Made by a program: the position numbers and the translations under genes. A DNA stretch of 64,000 nt, from contig JAULSN010000004.1 in assembly GCA_033439765.1 (NCBI GenBank), positions 2,242,001 to 2,306,000 of the forward strand. The letters are read 5' to 3'. The stretch comes from Lasiosphaeria ovina (taxonomy: Eukaryota > Ascomycota > Sordariomycetes > Sordariales > Lasiosphaeriaceae). Under the pieces are notes generated by a model. It did not search any database and was not told where the DNA came from. It saw nothing but the letters and a program-made list of their open reading frames with translations. Shown here piece after piece: positions 24,155 to 36,064 of this stretch. The number at the start of each line of letters is the position of its first letter. Position 1 is the stretch's first letter.

Positions 24155-26384
24155 GAGGTGAGGTTTTGTCGATTGCAACACGACATCGTATTCGGGAAAT
24201 GCTCGAGGAGCCCAACAGCGTGGCCATTGTTCGCCAGACAACGTCGTATGGAGAAGTGCCTGAGGAGTGAGCCGATGTATCGCAACCTCTGAAGACCGGA
24301 CTCGAGTCCCTCCCGGAAAAGGTTTGACCAGAGAGAGGGAGAGACAATTCGTAGGGTTGTTTCTTGAATAGCACGGGCAGTCAGGGACCATTGGGCTTCT
24401 CTGAACAGGGCTGGTCATCTCTGAGCTTGTAGGATCCTACCATTCTTTTGCAAGTTGGGAGAGCTGGAGAACGAGCTGGTGCAATCCATCGCCAGTAACT
24501 CATCGAGAAGAGATCGCCATGGCCCATGGAAGTCACCGAGCCATGGACATTCGAGCTGAGAGAACTGACGGACTTGGTCCACCAGATTTTCTCTCTGTTC
24601 TTACCCCTTTACACCGTCTCTTGGGATAGCTCTTGGAAACTTTGTCCCCCCTCCCCCTTTTCTTCCAAATTCCAACCTGAGGTATTCATTCCAAGTTTTC
24701 CTACCTATAGGTATAGTAGTTTGGGAAGATGTGTGTGACATAACTGCAGTTGCCCCTTGCTCGTTACCCGATCCAGACGCCTCCCCAACATTGGCTGTCA
24801 CGGGAGGTATTAAATTGACTATTGCCAAAACAAACCTGTCCTACAATCACCCCCCACCCTCCCCCCAAAAACACCGGGTTGGGGTCGTTGCACTTTACGT
24901 CGTAGCCTGAGACGCCAGTGGCGATCACATAAGTCCTACAAACAAACCTGGAACCTGGAACCTGAAAGTGTAGACCGGGGATGAGAATGTATTACAAAAT
25001 GTTTGGAAATTGAATATGTGAACGAAAATGAGACCGCGGTTGGCAGGTGCCGAGTGCCTTTGCTCGTCCAACCACTGCGACCTTCTCACCGTGGTGGTAT
25101 CGGGCGGCCCAGACTTACTCGGGCCAGCCCGCTGCGACGCTGACAAGGACCGGAATGGCATCTTGATGTGCCACTGCGTTTCCCGCAGATCATAAGAGAT
25201 CACTCTAAAATACGAGACGTTCCATGGTTTCTTGTTTTTTTCTCTGGGGGCAGAGTAGGCTTTGTTTCACTTGTTTACCAACTGCGAAAAGAATTGCTGC
25301 TGCCTTGGGACCTTGGCTGTTGAAGCAACCAAGCCATGCGTGATATTTTGGTATCCCCAAAGGGTGTTGCGAGGTACCGAGTACATGGGGCGAGTGCAGA
25401 CATGGGGGGCGGTGGCTATGAATTCGGTATCGGGAATCAACCTTGGAGGGACTATTTCGATCCCGAGGAAATCGCCTGCAGACCGACGTGAACAGCAGGA
25501 GAGACGGAGATAGAGGACACGGACAAAAGGAAACGGAGATGGCTTCTTATTCGGGAACGGGGAACGTGCGATGCCAGAGAAGAGGAAGCAAAGGTCAATT
25601 TATTTTTTCCGGGCATGATCATATCGCGCTACCACTGCCCTATTTTGGAATCAGTATGGCTGGAAATGGATTGATACAAGAGAAGGAATTCCGCGATTCG
25701 TGTTTTTTGATAGGCCAGGTAACCAAAGCCGAAAAAAGCCAAAAAAGAATGAACAATGGACATGAAACACGGTTGCAGACAGGGAACATGGGGTAAGCTG
25801 AGGTAAGGATGGTGGCAAAGCCTCGCATAATAGGTTGTCGCTTGCAGCAATGCACCCGACAATCGTCGATGGCGGTGGGTGGATCGACTCACCGATGGGC
25901 TGTGTCGTTTCAGTTGGATGCTATCGAGAGGCCAGAATGCGGAAGTAAAGCATGTGAAAGCCACGGCGTGTGCATGGCACCTGAGGCGTGAAGCTCGGGT
26001 TCGCGTTGCATGTACTGTACGGAGTACCCAAACTCCAATAAAGCTGCCCTGATGGTGTAATTTGGAGAATGGCATCTGAGTACCTAACCTCGGAACGAGA
26101 AAGAGAGGGGTAGGTTTCCGCCTTACGGGGTTTAACGTGTTTCGAAGCCTTTGACTCACTTCATGCTGCTGCTACCTGAGGTAACTGGGCAGGTAGTAAA
26201 ACGGCCTGAGCTTGCATTGGGCTGAGGGAGAAAGAACACGGGAGGACGGGAATCCTTCCGGCCCGGTGCAAGAACTTGAAGCTCAGGCTTCTTCGGGAGC
26301 TCTTTCCTCTACCTAGGGCGACACCCAAGCGAATCGGTGGGGTGGCAGGTGCGGTTGGGGCCGCCCTGACGGGCAGGCTCCGCC

Positions 26385-26444
26385 GATGATGTCATAGGCC
26401 CCGCCAGTCCCAACCCACCTTGAGGTCTCGCCTATGACATCATC
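26385..26444. promoter_or_regulatory. 15-bp perfect inverted repeat with CRE-like half-sites
   Basis: GATGATGTCATAGGC at 26385-26399 is the exact reverse complement of 26430-26444, with a 30-bp spacer. Each arm contains TGATGTCA/TGACATCA, one base from the bZIP CRE site TGACGTCA. It lies about 280 bp upstream of the Hmp1-type ATG and 170-220 bp upstream of its TATA element, a plausible place for an Atf1/Sko1-type bZIP site. Binding is inferred. Confidence 0.55.
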
Positions 26445-26609
26445 CTAGCCGGGCACGCAACACGCGCAACATTCGATGCTTCCATCGCAGCAACCTATGA
26501 CGGATATGGTGTTAGACATGGTGTAGGAAGTGGCGTCGTAGCCAAACTGAAGGCAAAAACTTGCGGGCATGTGGATATTACTCGTGGAGAGTGGATTTTT
26601 CACCGTAGA

Positions 26610-26615
26610 TATAAA
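26610..26615 (+). promoter_or_regulatory. TATA element of the Hmp1-type gene
   Basis: TATAAA lies 111 bp upstream of the ATG. A CA-rich leader (AAACCAACCAAACAAAAAAC) follows, a pattern common in strongly expressed fungal genes. Confidence 0.6.
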
Positions 26616-26720
26616 GAACGGGTTCTCCCAATTCTTTCACTTCCTTTTTCAAATACAAACCAACCAAACAAAAAACACATCACGCCTCACACTTTACAAT
26701 CACCTACCACAACCATCACC

Positions 26721-27389
26721 ATGTCTAACAACAACACATCCACTCTCCAGTCGTACGTCGACTCGGCCACTGGGGCCGTCCAGAGCGCCGTCGGTGCCGT
26801 CTTTGGAAACTCCAGCCAGGAGGTCAGTGTTACCCCCTTGTTGAGTCATTGCTGTCAGAGGTGTGCTCTTTGCTGACACAAGCTCAATATAGACTGAGGG
26901 CGATGTCAAGCAGAAGAAGGGCCAAGCCGAGTTCGATGCGTCCCACGCCACTGCCAAGGTCCCAGGCTTTACAGCTTCGTCTTCCGGTGCCGTCACCAAG
27001 GACAGCGAGGACCGCACAGCTGGCTCGTGGGCTCAGACAGCCGGCTCTGCGAAGGAGTTCGTCGGCGGCGTCATTGGCTCTGAGGTATGTGTGCCGTTTG
27101 TTTTCGAGTAAGCATTTAGTGGCGTGTGGCTAACGTCCGTCAACAGAACCTGAAGCAGTCTGGCCGTGAGCAAAACCTCGCCGGCCAAGAGCAGGAGGCT
27201 CGGGGCCAAGTCAACGACTACGCGTCTGGTGTCTCCGACCGCGTGGCAGGCACCCTTGGAGGAGCCTACGCAGGTCTCACTGGCGATCGCGGGAAGCAAC
27301 AAGAGAACCAGGAGCGCCACGATGTTGGCAAGACCCAACAGCGTGGCGTCGAGCACGACGTCATCAAGCAGGCTGAGGCCCGCGAGTAG
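26721..27389 (+). CDS. CsbD-like small hydrophilic protein (Hmp1-type)
   Basis: Exons 26721..26822, 26893..27084 and 27147..27389 give 178 residues, all phase 0, with donors GTCAGT, GTATGT and GTATGT-like spacing and acceptors TATAG and AACAG. The protein is very hydrophilic, with CsbD-type repeats: GDVKQKKGQAEFDASHATAK, then SWAQTAGSAKEFVGG, then NLKQSGREQNLAGQEQEARG, then GTLGGAYAGLTGDRGKQQEN. Fungal homologues are usually named mismatched base pair and cruciform DNA recognition protein after Ustilago Hmp1, and are related to CsbD stress proteins. They are probably abundant, stress- or starvation-induced and intrinsically disordered; a DNA-binding role is from the family name only. The TATA box, CA-rich leader and CRE-like inverted repeat fit inducible, strong expression. 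Confidence 0.85.
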
Positions 27390-29656
27390 ATTGTATTTTT
27401 TTGATTGCCCGACTGTCATGGACGTCCAGCAATATGCGGGTGACGTTTCCTCGATGTCTCGGAGATGGAGTTTTGATACCCCCGGATGGTATATCTTGAT
27501 TTTTTAAGGGTCTGGGTTTGGGTCTCGGTATAGCCTAGGAACTAGCATGCATGTCTAGGCAAACAGGAACTATTCGTGCGGTTAGAGAAAAAATCGCCAA
27601 TAGTTTGTTCCATTGCCATGCACACATGTCTTCTTTTTCTCGCCGACATTCCTGATTTGGGTGATAAAAAGTCAGAATCCGAGTCACACGTCCCGTTATC
27701 CGGTACCCCTTTGAGGCTATGGGCGTACGAATGAGGCGCACTCGAGTAGCCAGTTCTGCGGCAAGAGCTGATGTGGCCATATCGTGGGCATTGCATGCAC
27801 CGGCAACAAGATCCGTCACGTTGGGAGGCAGTGCGAACAACGAAACTATCCACTAGGTAGGTAGAAAGCGACCTCGGAAGACAACACCACTTGGAGAGGT
27901 GACTCAACTCTGTCACTGCAGCGAGAGCCTTGCAATCTGAAAGATGGACACCACCGGATTCTCGATGGCATTTAAAATCGAAAAATGGTGCTGGATCGGG
28001 AAGGTAAATCTGGGGGAGGAGCTGGGGCTTTTTTTTGGATTGGATTATTAGAATAGAGCTCCATGACTCCATGGAAGCTCGGCGAGGTGATATGAGTGAC
28101 TGCGGACCCCCACAGTTCAAGCAGGGCCCAAGCCAAGGGAAAGAATTGGAGTTAGGCGGGGAAGCTTGGAAACCCACGAGGGCCCTCGCAAAAGTCCCTT
28201 CTCCGTATCCGTATAACACTGCCCGCCTACCTATCTAAGGTACCTTAGCTGGTCTTCTCAACACAGGCGACCGAGTCAGGCCGGTTGTGTGTGGTGTGAT
28301 GCGGTGCTTGTGTATATTGGCGTGTCCATTTTGAAGCTAAGGTAAGGCAGCTCCGAGACGTCGACGCATGAACGGCCACAGTGCAATCCCAAGGTGGGCA
28401 TGGATGGATTTGGTCGTTGGCGCCAAAAACACGGGGCGGAAGCACTGGTGGGAACCCAGCTAGCCAATATGTTTGGCGTGATGGATGTGATGTGTCCAGG
28501 GTCCGAGATTCCGAATTGAGGTCACCGTGTCTGGTTGGACTCCTGGAGAAGTCTATCGTGGGCGCACAGGCACCTGGCGGCTCTGAGAGCCAAGCCGGCC
28601 TATCTTGGCACTGGCCGACTGTGAGAACCAGGTTGCCCGTCCGAACTCTCGTCCGAGACGACGCGGCGTCTGTTGGTGCTGGCAAGGACATACCTGACCC
28701 TGGACGTCCGGAATGGCAAGACGGAAGGCGGCAGCTGAGCAGGTGCCTGGGTGTGCCTAGCGTACCTGCCTTGCCTGCCTTGCCTGCCTTTCCTGCCTTG
28801 CAGATGCGTCAAAGTCGTCGTTTCCGGCTCTCACGTGATTGTGTCCTGCATGAGCTTCCCTGCGTTCGCGCTTACCAACTGGGAACCAGGCTCGGAACAT
28901 CGGGTCATTGAGCCTCCCAGATCCAGAGTTCCACGGATGTTCCTGCCAAATCCGGGCATCACCCTCCGGAGGCTTTGAGTTTACTCAACCTCTATGCATC
29001 CTTCGTCACAACATCCATCGGATCCAATTTGATCACCTACGGATGGGAACCGCGTGTACGTGTGTGTATGAGGCCACCGAGTACATACAGCAAGCACACG
29101 TAGAGTGAGCGCAGACGACAGGACCTGGTTTGCGGTGCTTCCCCCAAGTGTTTCAAAGCCTCGTTCCACGCCTCGCCATGGCAATTCGTGCCCCAAACGC
29201 CGTAGAAAACGGCCCCCAATCAGCCTGACCCAAGTTGGGTGGCTCTTTTTTTTCTCCCTTCGTTAAATGAACGTAATGATTACAGACTTGAGTTTAAACG
29301 CTTCCCCTAAACGAACGCTCCAATGCGGGGACCAGCCCACTCGGCCGGCCACCGTGGAGGTCGTTACTGCTGACTCGTTACTGCTGATGCTTGACAATCG
29401 TTGACAATAGGTGCTGATCTCAGAGCGGAAAGCCGAGCTAGATGTGCTGCGGCAATCAGCAACGGCCCGGCTTATTTGGCCTTAATCTTATTCCGGGTCC
29501 TTTGCTACGGCTTTGCGCCTCTACACACACTATCACCTGCTCCCAGTCCCTACTCTACAGTACATACCATACCTACGGTGTTTATCTGGATTTGCGTTGC
29601 AACGAGTGAACGGCAGTGTTAGGTGGAATTCCTCTGAGTGGATGTCGACGCGAGCA

Positions 29657-29692
29657 GGCGAAGGCGAAGGCGAAGGCGAAGGCGAAGGCGAA
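29657..29692. repeat. (GGCGAA)6 hexanucleotide repeat
   Basis: Six perfect units in intergenic DNA. Confidence 0.97.
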
Positions 29693-31447
29693 GGCGATCC
29701 GTGGATGGATAGGCAAGGTAATTTACAGTACCTGCTCTGGTCTGGCGAGGCAGAGGCAGAGGCAGCTCCGTGCTCCTCCCTCGCTACCTTACCTACCTCA
29801 GGTCGTGTCGTCCTCGTCTCGTCACTGTCACAAGCACGTCCGTCGCCAACCAGCACCGACTTGCCTGCTCACTTGGTTGTTTGCTCACTTGCGTCAGCCT
29901 GCTTCGCACTCGGGGCCTGCGCTAGCCAGCAACGCGGTGCGGTGCGGCCCTCGCCTCCATCCACTGTCTGGTTGGCTTGGCCCTCCCGTGGACTGGAAGC
30001 GTCAGACTCTCGCGTAACCTGGCTGGCGCGATAAGCAACACGGCATGCAAGTGCTGCTGTGTAACAGAGCTCCGCTTGCATCTTCTCTTGGTGATTCACT
30101 CAGTGTCTCCAGCCTAGAGTCTACTGCAGAATACCTGGCGAGATACTGTATCCTTCAAAGCTTGCTCCCAATGCGACTGAGCGCGCCTTGTTCGATCCAG
30201 TGACGACGGTCGTCGACCCTCCCTTTCGCCTGGCCTTTGCGCGTCTAATTTTGGAGCCCCAGTGCCGTGTCTGTCGTGGCACCTGGCAGATCCCCTCTCC
30301 TCATTCCAGCCCTACTGGACCCGCCGCTTCTATGCTACTACCCCCTCACCTCCGCCATTAGGACATGTTTGAGATTGCTGACTGCCTGCCCAGCCATCCG
30401 ACCAAGGCCCTTGCCGCGACTGCGCAGCCAGGACAGGTCCTGATGACCCCCTCCCCAGGCCCAACACCGCTGGCCCGAGATGCCTCTCAATGGCCGTGGG
30501 AGAGTTCGGTATGGCTTCATAACAGGATCCGGCAGCTGACTCGCCTCGTTTCAAATTTCCCCGAGAGAGCCCCCAAATTGCCAGTTGTATCTCTCCCGCA
30601 CCCGGGCTTTCTTTCCGCGTCTCTCTTGTTTGGATGGGATGGGATGGGATGGGGCCCGTCGAGCGGGAGCCTGACTTCGCAACGCCTTTTGTGGCGGTTC
30701 CTGCCGCGACCGCATCACTGGGGCGTGTGGTTGATTACATCCTTAGGCGACATGTCCCTTTCCTGCCAAGTGATTCCTGTGGAGTGCGGCCCGCGGTTGG
30801 GCCCGCGCGCCATCTGCCGTCCAAGTCTCTGCCGTCGTGTGTCGTCTATCGATCGAGACCTGCAAACACCAGCCCGGCGCCGAGTCGAGTCAAGTACCGG
30901 GCCGGCATGCGGGCCCTGCCCTGCCCTGCCCTTCGCTTCCCTTCCCTGCAGTGGATGGCCCGAGGGTATGGCCCGCGGTGTGGGAGCACAGCATGCATGA
31001 CATCCCTAGCATTCTAGAGTCACAATGAGAGTTCCTTTCGATGCAGGCCAAGCGGCCTTGCTGCGTCGTGGTTGTCTGTATGTCCTGTCCTGGCCCAAAT
31101 GTTCCAACGGCCCAAATCGGCTTGTGCCACACCGAAGGAAGCCTTCCCGCCTGACCAAGCGGTTCTAGGCTGGGTCGAAGATCTGGGGGAGCCGGCATCT
31201 TCCTTTGCAGCCAAGCTCTCGTTACCACCACACCCCCCCTTGCCCCCGGTCCTTGTGTTCATGCCACAATCCAAACCATCACCACCTTTTGATTCCTCTC
31301 CTCTCCTGCCTGCCTGGCTGCCTTGCCCGAACACAACTTCCCTCAACGCACCCCCCAGGCTACACTGGGTTCCTTGAGTCATTGGCCTCAATGAAGTTCT
31401 CTCTTCTTTTTAGGAAATGGACCGTGAGATCACTATCTTGAAGGATC

Positions 31448-31455
31448 TATATAAA
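31448..31455 (+). promoter_or_regulatory. TATA element of the NmrA-like gene
   Basis: TATATAAA lies 107-114 bp upstream of the ATG at 31562, matching the spacing seen for the Hmp1-type gene. Confidence 0.6.
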
Positions 31456-31561
31456 TCCTCTCTTAACGCCCCTGTTCGAGCCCGCCCATGAGGTTTCATA
31501 GCCATCATCCACCGCACGCGCTTCCATATCTACCCACTAGGCTCGAGAGGACCCGTCAACA

Positions 31562-32673
31562 ATGAGGCAACCAGCAGCCCAGCCAAGCATGATGAGAATC
31601 GCCATTGCCGGTGGCGGCGGTCTCGCCTATGTCCTCGCGGGCCAAATCACCCTGGGCGCTAACGCCGTCCTAGTCATCTCCCAGCATGTAAGTCGCCTGC
31701 TTTGCAAGTTGGACGTGACAGACCTTGTGCTCACCAGATATCACAGGCCCACCCCGAGTTTGAGCAGGACTTCCCCGGGTGTCAGGTCGCCCAAGTCGAC
31801 TTTAGCAACGTCGACGAGCTACGATATACGCTGCTTGGCGTAGACCTGCTTATCTCGACCATCTCGGGAAGCCAGCAGCTCGATCTCATCGACGCAGCAA
31901 GACAGGCCCGAGTTCGGCTTTTTGTCCCCTCCGAGTTCGAGGGAGATGTGGAACATCGGCCGGCCGACGACCCGCTCGACCGCCACTCACACGCGGCACG
32001 TGATCTCCTCGATCATTGGGCGCAGTCGACGACCAACAACATGCGCTACACCATCTTCTCTTGCGGTATCTTTATGGAGAGGTTTGCACCAGGCGGACTG
32101 GAGCAGTATCGGATGGGAGCCGGCTCCGGACTGCAGACACCGAACGACTATCTTATCAACGTCGGGGAGGCTACGGGCGAGATTGTCGAAGGGGCCGCCT
32201 CCGGCCGGCCGGCGCGGGTTTCGCTCACCTCGGTCTACGACCTGGCGCGTTTTGTGGCCGCGGCCATCGAGGTGGGCCCAGCAAATTGGCCGAGGGAGTA
32301 CAGAATCAGGGGCGACAGCTTGACAGTGCGAGATATACTTGCCACTTGCGAGGCTGTTCGTGGGAGTGAGTTGTCCTCTTTTGGTGCCTTTGCAAGCTAC
32401 CCGCAGACTTCCAGGCTAACTCATTCTCTAGTACCCTTCAGCGCGGTGAGCCGCAGCTACCAAGACGTGGAGGCCGAGGTGGTACAGTGTGAACAAGCTC
32501 AGTACTTGAGCCGTTGGTACTACCTTCAGAGACTATTGCAGACGGCCAATGAACGATACCACATACGCAGGCCCAACCTCGTCGAAGACGTCAACCGCAC
32601 CGAGGCAACGCGGATCGCGCCTCCCACGAGATTCAGACGGTGGTTGGAGCATGTGTGGGGCCCTGCTGTCTGA
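31562..32673 (+). CDS. NmrA/isoflavone-reductase-like NAD(P)-binding protein
   Basis: Exons 31562..31687, 31747..32365 and 32432..32673 give 328 residues. Donors are GTAAGT and GTGAGT, acceptors TCACAG and CTCTAG. An N-terminal Rossmann motif (IAIAGGGGLAYVLAGQI) is followed by the strand segments DLLISTISG and RLFVPSEFEGD, which is typical of the atypical SDR/NmrA-like family (PCBER, isoflavone reductase-like). The C-terminal half is a helical substrate domain. Such proteins act as reductases in fungal secondary or aromatic metabolism, or as redox-sensing regulators; which applies here cannot be told. ATGs at codons 10 and 11 are alternative starts. Intron 2 is 66 nt, a multiple of three with no stop, so its retention would add 22 residues in frame. 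Confidence 0.87.
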
Positions 32674-35600
32674 GCTGTTTTCTTTTTGTCGGCGTTTCAT
32701 TGGGAGCCATGACCAGGCTGCTCGCCTGAGGCGAGAGCTACGAATTTGTTGATTCTTGGGTATGCAAGGGGCCTTGTTGTATTACTAGCTCGCGCCGCAC
32801 ATGGCTGCATTTTCTTTACGGTTCACGACTTGTTTTCGCTCGGCAGGCATTTTTTTCCCTGGCCGGATACTTGTGGCTCTACTTCGCGGTTACCAACCCG
32901 CAAGCACAGGCAATTTATTTTTCTGACTCTGAACTTCGCGTCATGGCATTGTTCCCCGCCCAAGGAGGTTTAGGCAAGGCGTCGAGGTTGATTTCTCGTG
33001 CTCGACCGGCGGTGACACACACGGCAATGGCCAGACACTGGCGTCATGTCAAATGAATGGATCGCTGCGGCCTGTAGCACCAACAATAGACGAAGCGGCG
33101 GGAGGCGGGCGGCGGGCGGGCGCGGGGATGCCGTAGGTAGTGCAGTGTAGTGTTCGGCCCCCACGTCGATTCCTTCTCAGTGCCGGCGGCGTTGTGCCTT
33201 AAACGTCATCCGTCATCTGGTGTCTGGCTCTGGGACTCTGCAAGCCAAGGGCGGTCACACGAAGTAGATAGACGCGAAGGGCGCGAGGAGAGCAGCGCTG
33301 AAAACTTGGAATGCGCCCTACTTCATCTATCGGGACGGACCTGATCCGGATCCTGATAGTATACTATCCGTATTGGACCTGGACCCCGCCCACATGGTCC
33401 CCTCCCTCCTCTGCCTTGGACGGCTTGGCCCGTTGATGCACCTGGCGGGCACTGGCGATGCGATGGTTAAGCAGCATCTGCCCATCTGCCGTCTGCCATC
33501 TCATCTCATCTCATACGGCCGTTGGGAAAAGCATGTCCCCGGCGCGAGTACTAGCTACCGAGGTACTGCTGCCGCTACCTGCACATCCAACAAGGCTCCT
33601 GCACATCCAACAAAGCTAACAGACAACAGAAGTCTCTTGCATAAACGGCCCCTCAGGTGATGGAGAAGAGAATCGGCCAAGGCCAAACTGCGCAAGATGG
33701 TGCATCTTATCGCGCCCAGCTCTGGCAGTCTCTAAACGCGTATGAGAAAGTGTGTGCGTGTATAGCTTTGCTCGGTCGGTGACTCTAGCCGGCCACATGA
33801 TAGGTAGAATGGTAGAGAAAGGGATTCGACAACTCGCACTCTGCAAACCAACAACACTCTTGGCTCTAGGCTGTCGCGTTGCACAACCGCCTCACCTGAG
33901 GCGCCTTGCTTTTGTACATGCATACACACATACATACACAGGCACGGTGCCGTGCGTGCGTGCGTGCTGTAGGGGAGGGCCGGCATGGTACGGAAGAGTT
34001 CCCAGGGCGTGTAACCTACCCACCCAGGGGGGGGGGAACAGACAGAAAAGGGTCGTGCCAATGGCAGACTATGTCGTGCCCCAGCCCTACCGCGCCGAGG
34101 CGCATCCCGGGTAAAAGTTTGAACGCGAGAGCCCACTAATAACGGATAGGGCTGTCACTTTTTGACCGAATAGAAATGGCATATGGATGTTGGCACCGAC
34201 TGTACCAGCGGCTGCTCCGTAAGGTACCGGACATATCTCCACTGAGGCACGTAAGGTAGGTACATCCAATACTTCCATGGGGGGAAACTGATTCCATACC
34301 GTAGCGCTGGGCGGGCGGGGAATAGGGGATTGGATCTTGATGTCGCTTCCGCTTTGACTTGGCGGAGGTAGGAGGGGCACTGGCCAACTTCGCCGTCCAT
34401 CGACTGATGAGTCGGTGACGCGGACCCTGGACCTGCTTCGACTTCCATGGCGTGTGTGAGGTGGTATACAGACACTAAAAGCGGACCGCTAACCCCCCCC
34501 CCCCCCCCCCCGGGGCCCCTAACCAAACCCCCCTGGGCGGCGCGGGGCTGAATCCAGCATTCCGAATGCGGGACTGGTTCAAGCGAGGAGAACCATACCG
34601 GGCGAACCCTTACTCTCCACTCCACTGCACACTTCGGGTCGGGTTTCTGGTTTCTGGGCAAGGCTCTTATTCCTTATTGCCCGGGCATCTATTGATCGGG
34701 GTTTTAACGTCTTGAGAAAACGCACTGTTGCTATGGTGGTTCTTGCGTAATTAGTTGAAGTAGGGACACAAGAAAAGAAAAAAGACCTGGTGGAAGGATT
34801 CTTTGCCAACCCTTCCTTCCCGTCGTTTTTTTTTCCCCCTTCTCTCTCCCCTTCCTTCTTTTCCCTCCACTCTTCCTTCTCGCATAAACGAGAAAACGAA
34901 CACCGGCTAAACACGACGCAAACTCTGACGAGGCGAAACAACGACACAGGAAAAAAAAAGGGTATGACTGACGACTCGTTCGGGGAAGGTCGACGCGCAC
35001 GTCACGTCACGCTTTCGTGTTCTTCATTGGAGTTTATTGGGTGTCGAAGGAACGCGGGCCGAGCTCTAGGTTCCCTGCCCATCATCGCGTCGCATTTCCA
35101 TTCGTCACTCTGCTCTGGTCGTCCTTGCTAATGGATACGTACGTGCTGTCCCAGCGTCCACTCGCAAGAGTTCAGGTAGGACCTACCCGAATACTCACTC
35201 TTTCCTTCCCTTCTTGGCCGACTACTGGGTGGGCTGTCGTCCATTCCCCCACCCCACCTTCTTCATCCTGAATCCCGTCCGGGCTTGTTTTGAAGGGACA
35301 GACAGGAACGAACCACAAAAACTGAACTATTAGACTATTCATACTACCTGATCTAGCCCGCGGTAAGCAAGCTTAAATCAATGTATCTTATTCCACTGCC
35401 CGCACGGTACCTTAAGTGATCGGTCGTCCTCAAGTTGCCGACTGAGTACCATACACGGTACACTAACCCCTCCCCGTGTTCGCACAGGACGAGCTTGTCA
35501 TGCCCTATGCATGGCATGATTGCAACTCAACTCTCACACAGGCAGCAAGCACTCGGCTCTAAGCAGAAGGAAATAGGAAGTTGAATGAGCAGCGTTTTTT

Positions 35601-36064
35601 GTCTGTTGGGCCCCCATAACGCCATCACCTGCCGCCAGCGCCGTATGACAGCGGACGTTGCTTTGCTGATCGACGACGAAACGACCCACAACCCACGACG
35701 TGCAGCAGTAGCAGCAGCCGGGGGTGAGGGAAGGGAAGCGGGCTTAGGTAATACTAGCTGCCCTGTCCTGTCTGATATACCCCTTCCCAGGCCCACTAGC
35801 ACCTGCGACAAGTTGTATACGTACATACACAACTCATGTGTAAGTGAGGCAAGCACGACCAGCCTCACCAGCCCCAAACAGCCCCACACACCCCCTCAAC
35901 CCCCCCTTCGTTCGCTTTTTTCCCCCGTCATCCGCCCTGTCGGGACAGCTGGAAACTGCAAAGCTGCAATGTCCTTTCTCACAACCGATCCTCTCGGCCC
36001 TTCTCCCCTACCCCTCGCTGCCCAGCAAAAACGCCACACAACGCACCGGCTAGCTGTTAATTGT
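32674..36064. other. 3.4-kb intergenic region between convergent genes
   Basis: This lies between the stops of the NmrA-like and adenosine deaminase genes. It contains a C19 run at 34493-34511, GTGCGTGCGTGC at about 33954, and TAGG units. A frame of 190 codons starting at 35585 is only the antisense of the deaminase's last exon plus flank. Confidence 0.55.

Larger units (their letters stand above)
22697..26720. other. 4-kb intergenic region, no gene seen
   Basis: This holds the diverged direct repeat (23614-23877), the (TG)18 tract (24113-24148), TAGG tetranucleotides near 23263 and 24065, a TACGGAGTA motif at 26018-26026, and the inverted repeat and TATA element that belong to the next gene. 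Open frames here lack family features. Confidence 0.55.
27390..31561. other. 4.2-kb intergenic region, no gene seen
   Basis: This contains (GGCGAA)6 at 29657-29692, GGCAGA units near 29749, and GGGAT units near 30632-30652. Several frames of 130-225 codons are open here, but their residue composition looks random and they have no splice-consistent continuation. Confidence 0.55.

Noticed and set aside
27542..28219. 225-codon minus-strand open frame
   Set aside because: Random-like composition rich in Ser and Cys, with no family features.
31474..31490. GTTCGAGCCC resembling a tRNA B box
   Set aside because: No matching A box, anticodon arm or acceptor stem around it. It lies in the leader of the NmrA-like gene.
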